A stretch of 64,000 nucleotides of DNA from an uncultured Prevotella sp. (GCA_946548065.1 CAMNPM010000005.1:1-64000); one strand, 5' to 3'. Counted from the stretch's first letter, positions 1 to 9,212 are shown. Program-made: numbers and translations. The notes: a model not told the origin generated them from the sequence alone.

Positions 1-112
1 TGCGCGAGTTGATGCTGTCGAGGCCTGAGCGCATCTGCGCCCGTTCGCCCTCTGTAGTGCATCCTGCCAGCACCACCAGCGTGACCAGAAGATATGCAAT
101 CGTATGTCTCAT
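1..112 (-). CDS. Lipoprotein N-terminus (partial)
   Basis: The minus-strand ATG is at 112 and the frame runs open off the left edge of the window. The first 37 residues have a basic start, a hydrophobic stretch and the lipobox LAGC with Cys at residue 18, so this is a predicted SPII lipoprotein. It begins 25 bp after the trmH-like gene stops and probably shares its transcript. From memory, a TPR-rich lipoprotein often follows this gene in Prevotella. Only the signal peptide is visible here, so no function can be read. Confidence 0.7.
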   Translation of the reverse strand, partial: MRHTIAYLLVTLVVLAGCTTEGERAQMRSGLDSINSR

Positions 113-137
113 AGCTACAGTACGTATAATTGGACGG

Positions 138-935
138 TCAGTGGCGCTGTCGGACGGCCTCGAAGAGGAGGATGGCGGCACTGACGGAGACGTTGAGCGA
201 GTCGAGCCGGCCCAGCATGGGGATGCGGATATGTGCATCAGCGGCACGGCGCCACACATCGGTGAGTCCGGTAGACTCGGTGCCCATCACGATAGCGGTA
301 GCCTGGCGCATGTCGGTGTCGTAATAGAGATGCGAGTCTTGCAGCTGGGCGGTCAGGATGCGAACGTGATGTTGCTTCAGGAAGCTGATGCACTCGTCGC
401 TGGTGCAGGCCACGCACGGTACGGTGAAGATGGCACCGATGGAGCTACGGATAAGATTGGGATTGTAGAGGTCGGTCAAGGGGTCGCACACGATGACGGC
501 ATCGGCCTGAGCGGCATCGGCAGAGCGCAAGACGGCACCCAGATTGCCGGGCTTCTCGACGCTCTCCAGCACTACATACAGCGGATTGTCCTTCTCGGGG
601 AGGTCGCTGAGTGTTAGCTGACGGGAACGTACCACCGCCAGTACGCCCTCGGTGCTCCCTCGATAGGCTATCTTCTCGTACACCTGGGGCGTGACCTGGT
701 AAGAGTTGGGGGAAGAGAGGTGAGAGCTGAGGGGTGAGAGGTGAGAGTCAGGAGGGTAGGGGAGCAGTTCTTCGCAATAGAAGAGGCTGTCGAGCTGGTA
801 GCCCGCCTCCAGGCAGTGGGCTGTCTCGCGCTGACCTTCTACAACGAAGAGTCCGGTTTTACGGCGCTCGCTGGACTTCTGCTGCAGCAGTACCAGCTGC
901 TTTACGCGTGGGTTCTGAACACTGGAAATAGTCAT
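138..935 (-). CDS. TrmH/SpoU-family RNA 2'-O-methyltransferase
   Basis: This is a SAM-dependent ribose methyltransferase acting on tRNA or rRNA. An N-terminal substrate-binding domain (about 1-95) precedes a SPOUT domain with the three knot motifs: N-P-x-N-x-G-x-x-x-R around EKPGNLGAVLRSAD, MGTESTGL, and IPMLGRLDSLNVSVSAA near the C-terminus. I chose the ATG at 935 (MTISSVQNPRVK). The longer frame to 974 would run into the secDF terminator hairpin. The linker after EELLPY carries a low-complexity insertion (DSHLSPLSSHLSSPN) encoded by a GA-rich repeat at about 706-757, which looks recently acquired. The target RNA cannot be assigned. Confidence 0.88.
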   Translation of the reverse strand: MTISSVQNPRVKQLVLLQQKSSERRKTGLFVVEGQRETAHCLEAGYQLDSLFYCEELLPYPPDSHLSPLSSHLSSPNSYQVTPQVYEKIAYRGSTEGVLAVVRSRQLTLSDLPEKDNPLYVVLESVEKPGNLGAVLRSADAAQADAVIVCDPLTDLYNPNLIRSSIGAIFTVPCVACTSDECISFLKQHHVRILTAQLQDSHLYYDTDMRQATAIVMGTESTGLTDVWRRAADAHIRIPMLGRLDSLNVSVSAAILLFEAVRQRH

Positions 936-953
936 TGTCGATGTGGGAAATCT

Positions 954-998
954 TGAAAAAACAAAGCAGCCCACTCTACAGGGGCAGAGCGGGCTGCT
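954..998 (-). terminator. Rho-independent terminator of secDF
   Basis: AGCAGCCC-A-CTCT (965-977) pairs with AGAG-C-GGGCTGCT (986-998) with one internal mismatch. On the minus strand the hairpin is followed by a T-rich run (TTTGTTTTTT). It lies 24 bp past the secDF stop and separates secDF from the trmH-like gene. Confidence 0.8.
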
Positions 999-1021
999 AT
1001 ATATATAATAAGGTATAGTCC

Positions 1022-4000
1022 TTATTTCTTTGCTTCCTCAGCCACGTCGGCCTCACGGATGGAGCGGCCCATCACGATGAATGCCGTAGGAGCGGCGATG
1101 AAGAGCGACGAGAGGGTACCGAAGACAACACCCAGAATCATAGCGAACGAGAAGCTGCGGATGGAGTCACCACCGAGGATGAAGATACACAGCAGCACGA
1201 TGAGCGTAGTGACAGAGGTGTTGATGGTACGGGCCAGCGTCTGGTTCAGCGAGTCGTTGAAGAGCTGCTGGCGGTCGCGCTTGCCATAGAGCTGGAAGTT
1301 CTCACGGATACGGTCGAAGACCACCACCTTATCGTTGATGGAGTAACCAATCACGGTCAGGATGGCACCGATGAACACCTGGTCAATCTCGAGCGACATG
1401 GGTACCCAGCCCCACAATACGCTGTAGAAGCCAATCACCACCAGTGCATCGAGAGCCAGCGCGATGGTAGCACCCGTAGAGTAAGCTACATTGCGGAAGC
1501 GGATGAGGATGTAGATGAAGATGGCGATGAGGGCGATGATGACCGAGATGATGGCACCATAGGTGATATCCTTAGCCACAGCAGGTCCTACCTTTGCCGA
1601 GCTGATGATGGAACCGCCCTGACGAACGTCGGGGTTCTTGAAAGCCTCTACGCTGGCCTGGCTTACGAAGCCGCCCTTCTTCAGAGCGTTGTAGAGAATG
1701 GTCTCTGCCTCGTCGTCAACGGTAGGACTGTTCGACTCGATGTCCCAGTTGGTGCTGACACGGATGGTCTTGCCATCGGTACCCAGGGCAATGACGCTGG
1801 TGTTGGCCTCCTTGCCGGCATTCTCGCCCACGGTGTTGACAAACACACCAGCCAGTGCCTGGCGAACCTCCTCTACGTGCGACTCCTTATCGAGGGTGAT
1901 GACATAGTTGCGACCACCGGTGAAGTCGATGCTCTGGCTCAGGCCGCGAACGGCAAACGATACGCAGAACAGCACGGCAGCGCAACCCCAGACGAGGAAG
2001 CTCTTGCGGTACATGCCCATGAAGTTGTAGTGGGCATTCTGCATCAGGTTCTTTGAGTAGGCGGTCACGAAAGTGAGGTCGAGCCACTTGTCCTTCTTCA
2101 TGCGGTTCTCGTAGACCAGACGGGTCAGGAACACAGCGGTGAAGAACGAGCAGAAGATACCGATGATCCATGTGGTGGCGAAGCCCTTGACAGGACCCGT
2201 GCCGAAGAACAACAGGATGAAGCCGGTAATCAGAGAAGTGACGTTCGAGTCGAAGATAGCTGAGAAAGCGTTAGAGTAACCCTTGTTGAGAGCCTCCTTC
2301 ATGCCAAGTCCGCGACGCAGCTCTTCCTTGATGCGCTCGTAGATAAGCACGTTGGCATCGACGGCAGTACCCAGGGTCAGCACGATACCGGCGATACCGG
2401 GCATGGTCAGAGCGGCCTGGAACGAGGTCAGAATACCTAAGGTGAAGAATAGGTTGAACAGCAGGGCAATATCAGCCAGGATACCTGGGATAAAGCCGTA
2501 CAGCATAATCATGTAGACCATCAGCAACACGAAGGCCACGATGAACGAGATGATACCCTGCTGGATAGACTGTGCACCCAGTGAGGGACCTACTACCTCT
2601 TCCTGCACGATGCGGGTAGGAGCAGGCATCTTACCAGAGTTCAGCGTATTGGCCAGGTCCTTGGTGTCCTCGATGGTGAAGTTACCAGTAATCTGCGAGT
2701 TGCCACCATCAATCTGGTTCTGGATGCGGGGAGCAGAGTAGACGGCATCGTCGAGCACGATGGCTACGCCGCGACCGATGTTCTGCTTCGTAATCTGGCT
2801 CCAGCGGCGAGCACCGTCGGAGTTCATCTGCATGGATACTGAGGGATGGCCCATCTGGTCGAAGTCATCCTTGGAGGAGGTGATAACATCACCCTCCAGC
2901 GGAGCGCGGCCGTTGGGCTCGGTAATCTTCAGGGCATACAGGGCAAAAACATCACCATGTGTGTTCTCGCCACCGAAGTCCTCAGCCTTGGCACCCCAGC
3001 GCAGCTTGCACTCAGCGGGCAGCACCTGACGGGCTATGTCGCTATAGATAACCTTGTTGACATCGGCTGTATCGCGAGCATTGGCATAGCCAACGATAGC
3101 CAGACCCTGGGGAACGGGCTGGAAGACGGCAAACAGCGGGTCCTGCTTCAGCGCGTCGCTCTTTGCCTTGGCATCGCCCTTGTTGTCTTTCTTGGCCAGC
3201 TTGGCTGCCAGGTCGGAAGTCTTGCTGGATGCAGAGTCGGCAGCTGCTGTTGTGGCAGCGGTGGCTACGGCAGCTGTATCGACAGCAGCAGTGTCGGTAG
3301 CGGCAGATGCAGTTGCATCGCCACCCTGGGCTGCATAGCGCTGGTTCAGCTGAGCCAGCAGAGGATAGATCTCCTGCGAATTGTAGGTCTCCCAGAACTC
3401 CAGGTTGGCAGAGCCTTGAAGCAGCTTACGTACACGCTCGGGTTCCTTGATACCAGGCATCTCGACCATGATACGGCCCGACTGGCCCTCAAGCTTCTGT
3501 ATGTTGGGCTGAACGACGCCAAACTTATCAATACGGTTGCGGACTACGTTGAACGAGTTGTCAACAGCCGACTGAACCTCGGCACGCAGTGCACTCTCTA
3601 CCTCAGAGTCGGTAGACTGGGTGCTCACCTTGCCCTTCATCTGCTGGGTAGCAAAGATGGAAGCCAAGGGACGGCCGTTTGCATTTTGTTTCCAATACTT
3701 GATGAACAGAGAGATGAAGTCGTCCTGACTGGTCTCTTCTTCCTTCTTGGCCTGCTCCATCGACTTGCGGTAGGCAGCATCCTGCTTGTGGTCGGCCAGC
3801 ACGTCGACAACGTCGGGTACTGACACCTCGAGAATCACGTTCATACCGCCCTTAAGGTCAAGACCAAGGCCAATCTCCATCTCGCGGCACTGCTTGAAAG
3901 AATAGATTCCGCAGTACACTTTCTCGTTCATGATTGAGTCGAGATACTCCTGACCAGCCTCTTCACCCATTGCTGCTGCCTTGCTTTCGTGGTAGCGAGT

Positions 4001-4081
4001 TACGAATGAGAAGGAAAGGTAGAAGCAGCAAACGAGAATCAGAACGATTGCGATAAATTTTACAATTCCTTTGTTTTGCAT
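1022..4081 (-). CDS. secDF: Protein translocase subunit SecDF (fused)
   Basis: This is an RND-type accessory motor of the Sec translocon that uses the proton gradient to complete export across the inner membrane. At 1019 aa it is the single-chain SecD-SecF fusion usual in Bacteroidetes. The N-terminal helix is followed by the SecD signature GLGLDLKGGMN near residue 75, a large periplasmic P1 region with an Ala/Thr/Asp-rich insert (about 255-310), and a six-helix block containing GTAVDANVLIYERIKEE. The SecF half begins near 700 with SIDFTGGRNYVI and ends in a second six-helix block with GYSINDKVVVFDRIREN. It is monocistronic between its own terminator and a 100-bp AT-rich gap. Confidence 0.97.
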   Translation of the reverse strand: MQNKGIVKFIAIVLILVCCFYLSFSFVTRYHESKAAAMGEEAGQEYLDSIMNEKVYCGIYSFKQCREMEIGLGLDLKGGMNVILEVSVPDVVDVLADHKQDAAYRKSMEQAKKEEETSQDDFISLFIKYWKQNANGRPLASIFATQQMKGKVSTQSTDSEVESALRAEVQSAVDNSFNVVRNRIDKFGVVQPNIQKLEGQSGRIMVEMPGIKEPERVRKLLQGSANLEFWETYNSQEIYPLLAQLNQRYAAQGGDATASAATDTAAVDTAAVATAATTAAADSASSKTSDLAAKLAKKDNKGDAKAKSDALKQDPLFAVFQPVPQGLAIVGYANARDTADVNKVIYSDIARQVLPAECKLRWGAKAEDFGGENTHGDVFALYALKITEPNGRAPLEGDVITSSKDDFDQMGHPSVSMQMNSDGARRWSQITKQNIGRGVAIVLDDAVYSAPRIQNQIDGGNSQITGNFTIEDTKDLANTLNSGKMPAPTRIVQEEVVGPSLGAQSIQQGIISFIVAFVLLMVYMIMLYGFIPGILADIALLFNLFFTLGILTSFQAALTMPGIAGIVLTLGTAVDANVLIYERIKEELRRGLGMKEALNKGYSNAFSAIFDSNVTSLITGFILLFFGTGPVKGFATTWIIGIFCSFFTAVFLTRLVYENRMKKDKWLDLTFVTAYSKNLMQNAHYNFMGMYRKSFLVWGCAAVLFCVSFAVRGLSQSIDFTGGRNYVITLDKESHVEEVRQALAGVFVNTVGENAGKEANTSVIALGTDGKTIRVSTNWDIESNSPTVDDEAETILYNALKKGGFVSQASVEAFKNPDVRQGGSIISSAKVGPAVAKDITYGAIISVIIALIAIFIYILIRFRNVAYSTGATIALALDALVVIGFYSVLWGWVPMSLEIDQVFIGAILTVIGYSINDKVVVFDRIRENFQLYGKRDRQQLFNDSLNQTLARTINTSVTTLIVLLCIFILGGDSIRSFSFAMILGVVFGTLSSLFIAAPTAFIVMGRSIREADVAEEAKK

Positions 4082-4185
4082 TTTGTTTATTTTATGATTT
4101 TAACTTGTTATTTCGCTATTTTAGCCTGCAAATATACTGATTTTTCTTCACTTACCGAAATTTATACGGGATTTTCGCTCATTTT

Positions 4186-5280
4186 TTAGTCTTTTGGGGC
4201 GAATTTTAGCCAACAAATCAGTGGATTATGGTCACTTGCGTCCATCCTGCTGTCTATTTCGCAGAGGAAAGGTTCTAACTGGGCTGAGCAGAAAATATGG
4301 TCGATTCGGAACGAAAATGCTTTCTGATTATATGACAAACCGATGCCCCTTCCTGTCTTCGCGAAACAGTCGGTCAGCACCTCCGACATGGTGTGGATGG
4401 AGTAGGAGATAGGGTTGTCGTTGAAGTCGCCGCAGACCACGATGGGGTATTGGCTGTGTTCCTCGACATATCGTTTCACGGCACGTATCTGTCCGGCTCG
4501 CTTGGCATTGGCTTCGGCCAGCTTCACCAACAGCATCTTTGACTCGGTGCGGGCTGAGTCGGTAGGCATTTTCCCGTGGATAATCTGACGGTATTGTTCA
4601 CGGTCTTTTGTTGTCAGGTGGCAACTCTCAAAGTGGTTGTTTACTACAATCAGTGTGTCGTTGCCTACTTTTAGCCACCAGGCTGCACTGCCGTTGGCTA
4701 CCGAAGGGTAGTCGATTCGTTCGCGGTGGATGATGGGGTAGCGGGTGTGTATGCCAAGGGCATTGAAGCTGATGGCCTCGTAGGCCAGGACAAGGGTGTC
4801 GTTGTATGCGTATTCTTTGGCATATTCCTTAAAGGCTATTCTCCTCCAGGAGTCGGCATCCTCTTGCGTACAGACAATGTCTGCTTTCTGGGCGCACAGA
4901 TAGTCGCAGACCGTTCGGAATCCATCCTCGTATTTATAGTTGCCGCCATAGGCGCACACATTATATGAAATCACCTTCAGGGCATCCTCGGGGATGCTTT
5001 GCGGAGAATTGATGGGAAGATAGGTGCTAATAGGCCCATAGGCGGCGATATATCCGAGGACGGGAATCCACACCTTCCGCCATTTGAATATCAGCCAGAG
5101 GAACAGGAATGCCATGTTGATGAGCAGGAAGATGGGAAAAGTCATGCCTACTGTCGATAGCATGGGATGGTCTGTTGGGTTCAGTCGGTCGCTATAGCCC
5201 ACCAGCAACATCACGATGATAGTGGCGATGTTGGCACCCGCCATCATCTGGATGGAAAAATTCTTCAGTTTGTTAATCAC
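4186..5280 (-). CDS. Membrane-anchored endonuclease/exonuclease/phosphatase (EEP) family protein
   Basis: Three hydrophobic helices (about 10-100) anchor a C-terminal EEP-fold metal-dependent hydrolase domain. Visible motifs are ISYNVCAYGG near 115, CTQED near 135, the NNHFE segment, VVCGDFNDNP and the terminal SDHNP. All catalytic Asn/Glu/Asp/His positions of the fold are present. The substrate (nucleic acid, phospholipid or phosphoinositide-like) cannot be told from sequence. It overlaps the rhomboid gene by 4 bp (ATGA), so the two are translationally coupled. Confidence 0.88.
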   Translation of the reverse strand: MINKLKNFSIQMMAGANIATIIVMLLVGYSDRLNPTDHPMLSTVGMTFPIFLLINMAFLFLWLIFKWRKVWIPVLGYIAAYGPISTYLPINSPQSIPEDALKVISYNVCAYGGNYKYEDGFRTVCDYLCAQKADIVCTQEDADSWRRIAFKEYAKEYAYNDTLVLAYEAISFNALGIHTRYPIIHRERIDYPSVANGSAAWWLKVGNDTLIVVNNHFESCHLTTKDREQYRQIIHGKMPTDSARTESKMLLVKLAEANAKRAGQIRAVKRYVEEHSQYPIVVCGDFNDNPISYSIHTMSEVLTDCFAKTGRGIGLSYNQKAFSFRIDHIFCSAQLEPFLCEIDSRMDASDHNPLICWLKFAPKD

Positions 5281-6197
5281 GACTCGCGGCTCTGATCAAA
5301 AAGTTTCTGCTTCTCTTCCTTGGTCAGACTGTCGTAGCCGCTCTTGCGTATCTTGTCCAGAATAGCATCAATCTCCTCTTGGTTCTTATGCTTGCGGGCA
5401 TTGTATTCCTCGTCTGACTCGGTGCGGGGATTGGTATGCTCTGCCTTCATCTTGGGATGCTGGCGGTGCTGCTCATAACGATGCCGCAGGTTGTCGAAGA
5501 ACTCCTGTCCTTGATAGCGGCCGAAGTTCTGGCTCGAGTCCGGGTGCTTTTGCCAGTAGCGGATGAGCAGGTAGCCAAACAGCATGCCGCCCAGGTGTGC
5601 CATGTGGGCCACGCCGTCCCCAGGGCCGCTCATGGCCGAGAACAGTTCGATACCTATATATCCCACTATCAGCCATTTTGCCTTGATGGGGAACGGAAAG
5701 GGGATGATGAACAAGCGCTCGTTGGGGAATATCATGCCAAAAGCCAGCAGGATGCCGTACACGGCACCAGAGGCTCCTATCGTTGTCCAGAGGTTGATAT
5801 AGGCTCCGGTGGTCATCTGCACACCGCCGGCATTCACATACTGGTAGGCGGAGATGCCTTGTATCGTGTAGTCGGCATACTGTACCAGCTCCTGGATGAT
5901 ACCGGCACCAATTCCACAAACAATGTAATAAAAAAGGAATTTCTTCGGTCCCCACACACGTTCTATCACGCTGCCAAACATCCACAGGGCAAACATATTA
6001 AAGAATATATGCGCAAAACCGCCATGCAGGAACATGTAGGTGAAGAACTGATAGATATGGAAATCGCTGGCCAAGAAGAAATGTAGACCAAATAGTGATG
6101 CCAGGTCAATTCCGCGCGTTTGTAGCACCCAGGTTGCCACAAATGCCAGAAAGTTGACAATCAAGAGATTCTTGGTCATTGAGGGCATGTTATTCAT
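5277..6197 (-). CDS. Rhomboid-family intramembrane serine protease
   Basis: This polytopic membrane protease has the serine motif GASGAVYG (about residue 147), the helix-2 motif HGGFAHIFFNM and the catalytic His in HMAHLGG. It therefore has the complete Ser-His dyad and oxyanion His/Asn set. The cytoplasmic C-terminal tail (about 225-306) is charged and helical. Start is ATG 6197 (MNNMPSM), with a second Met three codons in. It is first in a two-gene unit with the EEP protein, behind a TAATTTTG promoter. Natural substrates are unknown. Confidence 0.93.
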   Translation of the reverse strand: MNNMPSMTKNLLIVNFLAFVATWVLQTRGIDLASLFGLHFFLASDFHIYQFFTYMFLHGGFAHIFFNMFALWMFGSVIERVWGPKKFLFYYIVCGIGAGIIQELVQYADYTIQGISAYQYVNAGGVQMTTGAYINLWTTIGASGAVYGILLAFGMIFPNERLFIIPFPFPIKAKWLIVGYIGIELFSAMSGPGDGVAHMAHLGGMLFGYLLIRYWQKHPDSSQNFGRYQGQEFFDNLRHRYEQHRQHPKMKAEHTNPRTESDEEYNARKHKNQEEIDAILDKIRKSGYDSLTKEEKQKLFDQSRES

Positions 6198-6253
6198 ATT
6201 TGCATTTTGTTTATTACCAACTAATTATTTACCTTGTTAACGCGTTTCGTGCG

Positions 6254-6261
6254 CAAAATTA
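6254..6261 (-). promoter_or_regulatory. -7 promoter element of the rhomboid/EEP unit
   Basis: The minus strand reads TAATTTTG, a match to the Bacteroidetes -7 consensus TAnnTTTG, about 57 bp before the rhomboid start and divergent from the HU promoter. Confidence 0.6.
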
Positions 6262-6343
6262 CGAAAAATATCCGTTTTAAAGCAAAAAAATAGGGTAATA
6301 CCAACTTTTTTTCATGAAAAAAGTGATTTTTTTCCTTTTTTTG

Positions 6344-6374
6344 TTTGTTTTTTGAATACTTTACCCTATATTTG
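6344..6374 (+). promoter_or_regulatory. Promoter of the HU gene
   Basis: TTTG (6344-6347), a 19-bp spacer and TATATTTG (6367-6374) match the Bacteroidetes sigma-ABfr promoter. The predicted transcript has an A-rich leader of roughly 45 nt. Confidence 0.7.
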
Positions 6375-6426
6375 CGTCAGAAATATAATTAAACCACTTA
6401 TCATTCACATTTTAAACCAAAAAATT

Positions 6427-6699
6427 ATGAACAAAACAGAATTGATTGATCAGATTGCAGCAGGCGCTGGTCTGACAAAGATTGACGCAAAGAAGGCTCT
6501 TGAGGCCACAGTAGCCGCTATCATTGATGCTCTGAAGAAGGGTGACAAGGTACAGCTTGTAGGTTTCGGTACTTTCGCAGTTTCCGAGAAACCCGCTCGC
6601 GAAGGCATCAACCCCGCTACTAAGCAGAAGATTCAGATTGCTGCCAAGAAGGTTGCCAAGTTCAAGGCTGGTGCAGAGCTTGCTGACGCTGTGAAGTAA
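6427..6699 (+). CDS. HU-family DNA-binding protein
   Basis: This is a 90-aa HU/IHF nucleoid protein that binds and bends DNA as a dimer. The start MNKTELIDQIAAGAGL, the central VQLVGFGTF and the arm segment REGINPATKQKI are classic HU features. I chose ATG 6427 rather than the upstream in-frame ATG, which overlaps the promoter region. It is monocistronic, with its own promoter and a strong terminator 25 bp after the stop. Confidence 0.97.
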   Translation: MNKTELIDQIAAGAGLTKIDAKKALEATVAAIIDALKKGDKVQLVGFGTFAVSEKPAREGINPATKQKIQIAAKKVAKFKAGAELADAVK

Positions 6700-6724
6700 T
6701 TCGCAATTGTAAATAAAAAATTAA

Positions 6725-6758
6725 AGAGGCCTTCCCTGCGGAAGACCTCTCTTTTTTT
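6725..6758. terminator. Bidirectional terminator between HU and SDR genes
   Basis: AGAGGCCTTCC-CTGC-GGAAGACCTCT forms an 11-bp stem with one mismatch, followed by CTTTTTTT on the plus strand. The minus strand has a T-rich run as well. It serves the convergent genes on both sides. Confidence 0.88.
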
Positions 6759-6777
6759 ATACAACATTGTTATAGCC

Positions 6778-7581
6778 TTACTTGGGCTGTTTGCCGATGT
6801 AGGCCAGAATACCACCGTCGACATAGAGCACGTGACCATTGACGGCATCTGAGGCGTGCGAAGCCAGGAACACAGCGGGACCACCCAGCTCAGAGGGGTC
6901 GAGCCAGCGACCGGCAGGTGTCTTGGCGCAGATGAACGAGTCGAACGGGTGACGGCTTCCATCAGGTTGACGCTCGCGCAGGGGAGCGGTCTGGGGGGTG
7001 GCAATGTAACCCGGGCCAATACCATTACACTGGATGTTGTACTCGCCATACTCAGAGCAGATGTTACGGGTCAGCATCTTCAGGCCGCCCTTGGCAGCAG
7101 CGTAGGCACTGACGGTCTCACGGCCCAGCTCTGACATCATTGAACAGATATTGATAATCTTACCCTCCTTGCGCTCCATCATCTCAGGGATGACGGCACT
7201 GGCGCAGATAAACGGACCCACCAGGTCGATATCGATGACCTGCTGGAACTCAGCGCGCTTCATCTCGTGCATCGGGATGCGCTTGATGATGCCAGCGTTG
7301 TTGACCAGGATGTCGATGTTGCCCACCTCCTGATGAATCTTTTCAACCAGCGCCTTCACTCCGTTCTCGTCTGTTACATCGCAGACGTAGCCCTTCACAT
7401 TCTCAATGCCGGCCTCCTTGTAGTTGGCCAGACCACGCTCGAGGGCAGCCTCGTTGATGTCGTTAAAGATGATGTTCTTGATACCTGCTTCTACAAATGC
7501 CTTTGCAATGTTGAAGCCAATGCCGTAAGATGCGCCTGTAATCCACGCATTCTTGCCTTCTAATGAAAATGGATTTGCCAT
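6778..7581 (-). CDS. Gluconate 5-dehydrogenase-like SDR
   Basis: This is a classical short-chain dehydrogenase/reductase of 267 aa. It has the NAD(P) glycine motif GASYGIG (16-22), NNAG near 93, the catalytic Ser region ICSMMSE and YAAAK (Tyr-x3-Lys near 160). Overall sequence most resembles gluconate 5-dehydrogenase/2-deoxy-D-gluconate 3-dehydrogenase proteins of Bacteroidales, which act in hexuronate or gluconate metabolism. No uronate isomerase or kinase gene is adjacent, so the substrate is inferred from resemblance only. It lies just downstream of tRNA-Gln and may be read from the same transcript. Confidence 0.85.
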   Translation of the reverse strand: MANPFSLEGKNAWITGASYGIGFNIAKAFVEAGIKNIIFNDINEAALERGLANYKEAGIENVKGYVCDVTDENGVKALVEKIHQEVGNIDILVNNAGIIKRIPMHEMKRAEFQQVIDIDLVGPFICASAVIPEMMERKEGKIINICSMMSELGRETVSAYAAAKGGLKMLTRNICSEYGEYNIQCNGIGPGYIATPQTAPLRERQPDGSRHPFDSFICAKTPAGRWLDPSELGGPAVFLASHASDAVNGHVLYVDGGILAYIGKQPK

Positions 7582-7609
7582 AAGTAGTCTTGTTTTAAGT
7601 TAAAAGAAG

Positions 7610-7680
7610 TTGTCCAAGGCGGATTCGAACCACCACAAACAGAACCAAAACCTGTTGTGCTACCATTACACCATTGGACA
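7610..7680 (-). tRNA. tRNA-Gln (anticodon TTG)
   Basis: A full cloverleaf can be drawn. The acceptor TGTCCAA pairs with TTGGACA with discriminator A, and the D-stem is GTGT/GCAC. The anticodon stem ACAGG/TCTGT has loop TTTTGGT giving TTG, and the T-arm is GGTGG-TTCGAAT-CCGCC. CCA is not encoded. A TACCTTTG promoter box lies at 7733-7740. Confidence 0.96.
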
Positions 7681-7732
7681 ATTCAAGCCTATTTCTGACT
7701 TCAAAGTCGAAGAATCAGCTGTTTTTCGGGTG

Positions 7733-7761
7733 CAAAGGTAGTGGTTTTTTAGGCCACTACC
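7733..7761 (-). promoter_or_regulatory. tyrS-end hairpin overlapping the tRNA-Gln -7 box
   Basis: On the minus strand GGTAGTGG (7761-7754) and CCACTACC (7744-7737) form an 8-bp hairpin just after the tyrS stop. The 3' arm runs directly into TACCTTTG (7740-7733), the -7 box for tRNA-Gln. The hairpin lacks a long U tract, so its role as a terminator is tentative. Confidence 0.5.
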
Positions 7762-7775
7762 AAATTTTTTCCCAA

Positions 7776-9074
7776 TTATTTCACTGTCAAAAGGTAATAA
7801 TTCTTTTTTCCTTTCTGTGCCAGCAGATACTTTCCGTCAATCAAATCCTCTGCTGTGACAGGGCGATTCTGGTCTGTCAGCTTCTCTTTGTTCAGCGACA
7901 CACCGCCTCCTTGTACCATCTTGCGCATTTCGCCTTTTGAGGGGAATACGGGGGTTATGGTGGTCAGCAACTCGATGGCGGGCTGGCCCAACTGGTCTTT
8001 ACTAATCTCAAATTGAGGAACACCGTCAAATACGTCAAGGAAGGTCTGCTCGTCCAACTTCTCCAATCCTTCCTTGGTAGACTTGCCGAAGAGCAGGTTT
8101 GAGGCCTCTATGGCTGCGTCTAATGCTTCCTGAGAGTGTACCATAATCGTTACTTCCTGAGCCAGACGCTTCTGAAGAATGCGACGTCCGGGATCTGTCT
8201 TGTGCTCCTCAACGAGAGCATCGATGGTCTCTTTCTCCAACGAGGTGAAAATCTTGATGTAGCGTTCTGCATCCTCGTCTGAGACATTCAGCCAGAACTG
8301 GTAGAACTTATAGGGTGTAGTACGCTTGGGGTCGAGCCAGATGTTACCGCTCTCGGTCTTGCCGAACTTCTTGCCGTCGCTCTTGGTGATGAGCGGGCAG
8401 GTGAGGGCAAAGGTCTCCACCTCGTTGCCCAGTGTACGGCGAATCAGCTCCGTACCCGTGGTCATGTTGCCCCACTGGTCGTTGCCACCAAGCTGAAGCT
8501 TCACACCGTAGTGCTGGTAGAGATACAGGAAGTCGTAGCCCTGCAGCAGCTGATAGGTAAACTCAGTGAACGACAGTCCGTCGCGGGCTGTTCCGTTCAA
8601 GCGCTGCTGTACGCTCTCCTTGGCCATCATGTAGTTGACGGTGATGTGCTTTCCCACCTCACGGGCGAAATCCAGAAAGGTGAAGTCTTTCATCCAGTCG
8701 TAGTTGTTCACCATAATGGCGGCATTGGCTTCTTTGGACTCAAAGTCAAGGAACTTTGCCACCTGAGCCTTGATGCACTCCTGATTGTGGCGGAGTGTTT
8801 CGTCGTTCAGCAGGTTGCGCTCCTGGCTCTTGCCGGAGGGGTCGCCAATCATTCCCGTGGCACCTCCTACCAGAATGATGGGCTTATGTCCACAGTGCTG
8901 TAGGTGGCGCAGCATCATGATACCGCAGAGATGGCCGATATGCAGTGAGTCGGCCGTTGGGTCGGTACCCAGGTAGGCTGTTACCATTTCTTTTTGGAGC
9001 AGTTCTTCCGTGCCGGGCATCATCTGTGCCAGCATTCCGCGCCATTTTAGTTCTTCTACAAAGTTCTTTTTCAT
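7776..9074 (-). CDS. tyrS: Tyrosyl-tRNA synthetase
   Basis: This is a class I aminoacyl-tRNA synthetase that charges tRNA-Tyr. At 432 aa it is full length. The HIGH motif is [10 protein letters not shown] (about 40-49), the tyrosine-binding YQLLQGYDF and GGNDQWGN segments are intact, and the KMSKS loop is KFGKTESGN. The C-terminal S4-like RNA-binding domain starts near 360 ([15 protein letters not shown]). It is the last gene of the leftward metK-to-tyrS run, separated from yidD by an 8-bp repeat array. Confidence 0.97.
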   Translation of the reverse strand: MKKNFVEELKWRGMLAQMMPGTEELLQKEMVTAYLGTDPTADSLHIGHLCGIMMLRHLQHCGHKPIILVGGATGMIGDPSGKSQERNLLNDETLRHNQECIKAQVAKFLDFESKEANAAIMVNNYDWMKDFTFLDFAREVGKHITVNYMMAKESVQQRLNGTARDGLSFTEFTYQLLQGYDFLYLYQHYGVKLQLGGNDQWGNMTTGTELIRRTLGNEVETFALTCPLITKSDGKKFGKTESGNIWLDPKRTTPYKFYQFWLNVSDEDAERYIKIFTSLEKETIDALVEEHKTDPGRRILQKRLAQEVTIMVHSQEALDAAIEASNLLFGKSTKEGLEKLDEQTFLDVFDGVPQFEISKDQLGQPAIELLTTITPVFPSKGEMRKMVQGGGVSLNKEKLTDQNRPVTAEDLIDGKYLLAQKGKKNYYLLTVK

Positions 9075-9094
9075 TTATTTTTAATTTTATTTTC

Positions 9095-9205
9095 GATGTT
9101 TCGATATTCCGATGTTCCGATATTCCGATGTTTCGATATTTCGAGGTTTCGATATTCCGATGTTTCGATATTCCGATGTTTCGATATTCCGATGTTCCGA
9201 TGTTC
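9095..9205. repeat. 8-bp tandem array (CGATGTTT/CGATATTC)
   Basis: About 14 head-to-tail 8-bp units alternate between CGATGTTT/C and CGATATTC/T, filling most of the tyrS-yidD spacer. It is not coding in the minus-strand operon frame and ends just before the yidD stop region. Confidence 0.9.
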
Positions 9206-9212
9206 CTGGGCC

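Noticed and set aside
2846..3823. Long plus-strand open frame antisense to secDF
   Set aside because: It lies wholly inside the conserved SecDF coding region, resembles no family and has cysteine/glycine-rich composition typical of an antisense shadow.
7610..7680. tRNA-Gln considered as an integration site of a mobile element
   Set aside because: No integrase or direct repeat of the tRNA end is seen, and the flanks are housekeeping genes.
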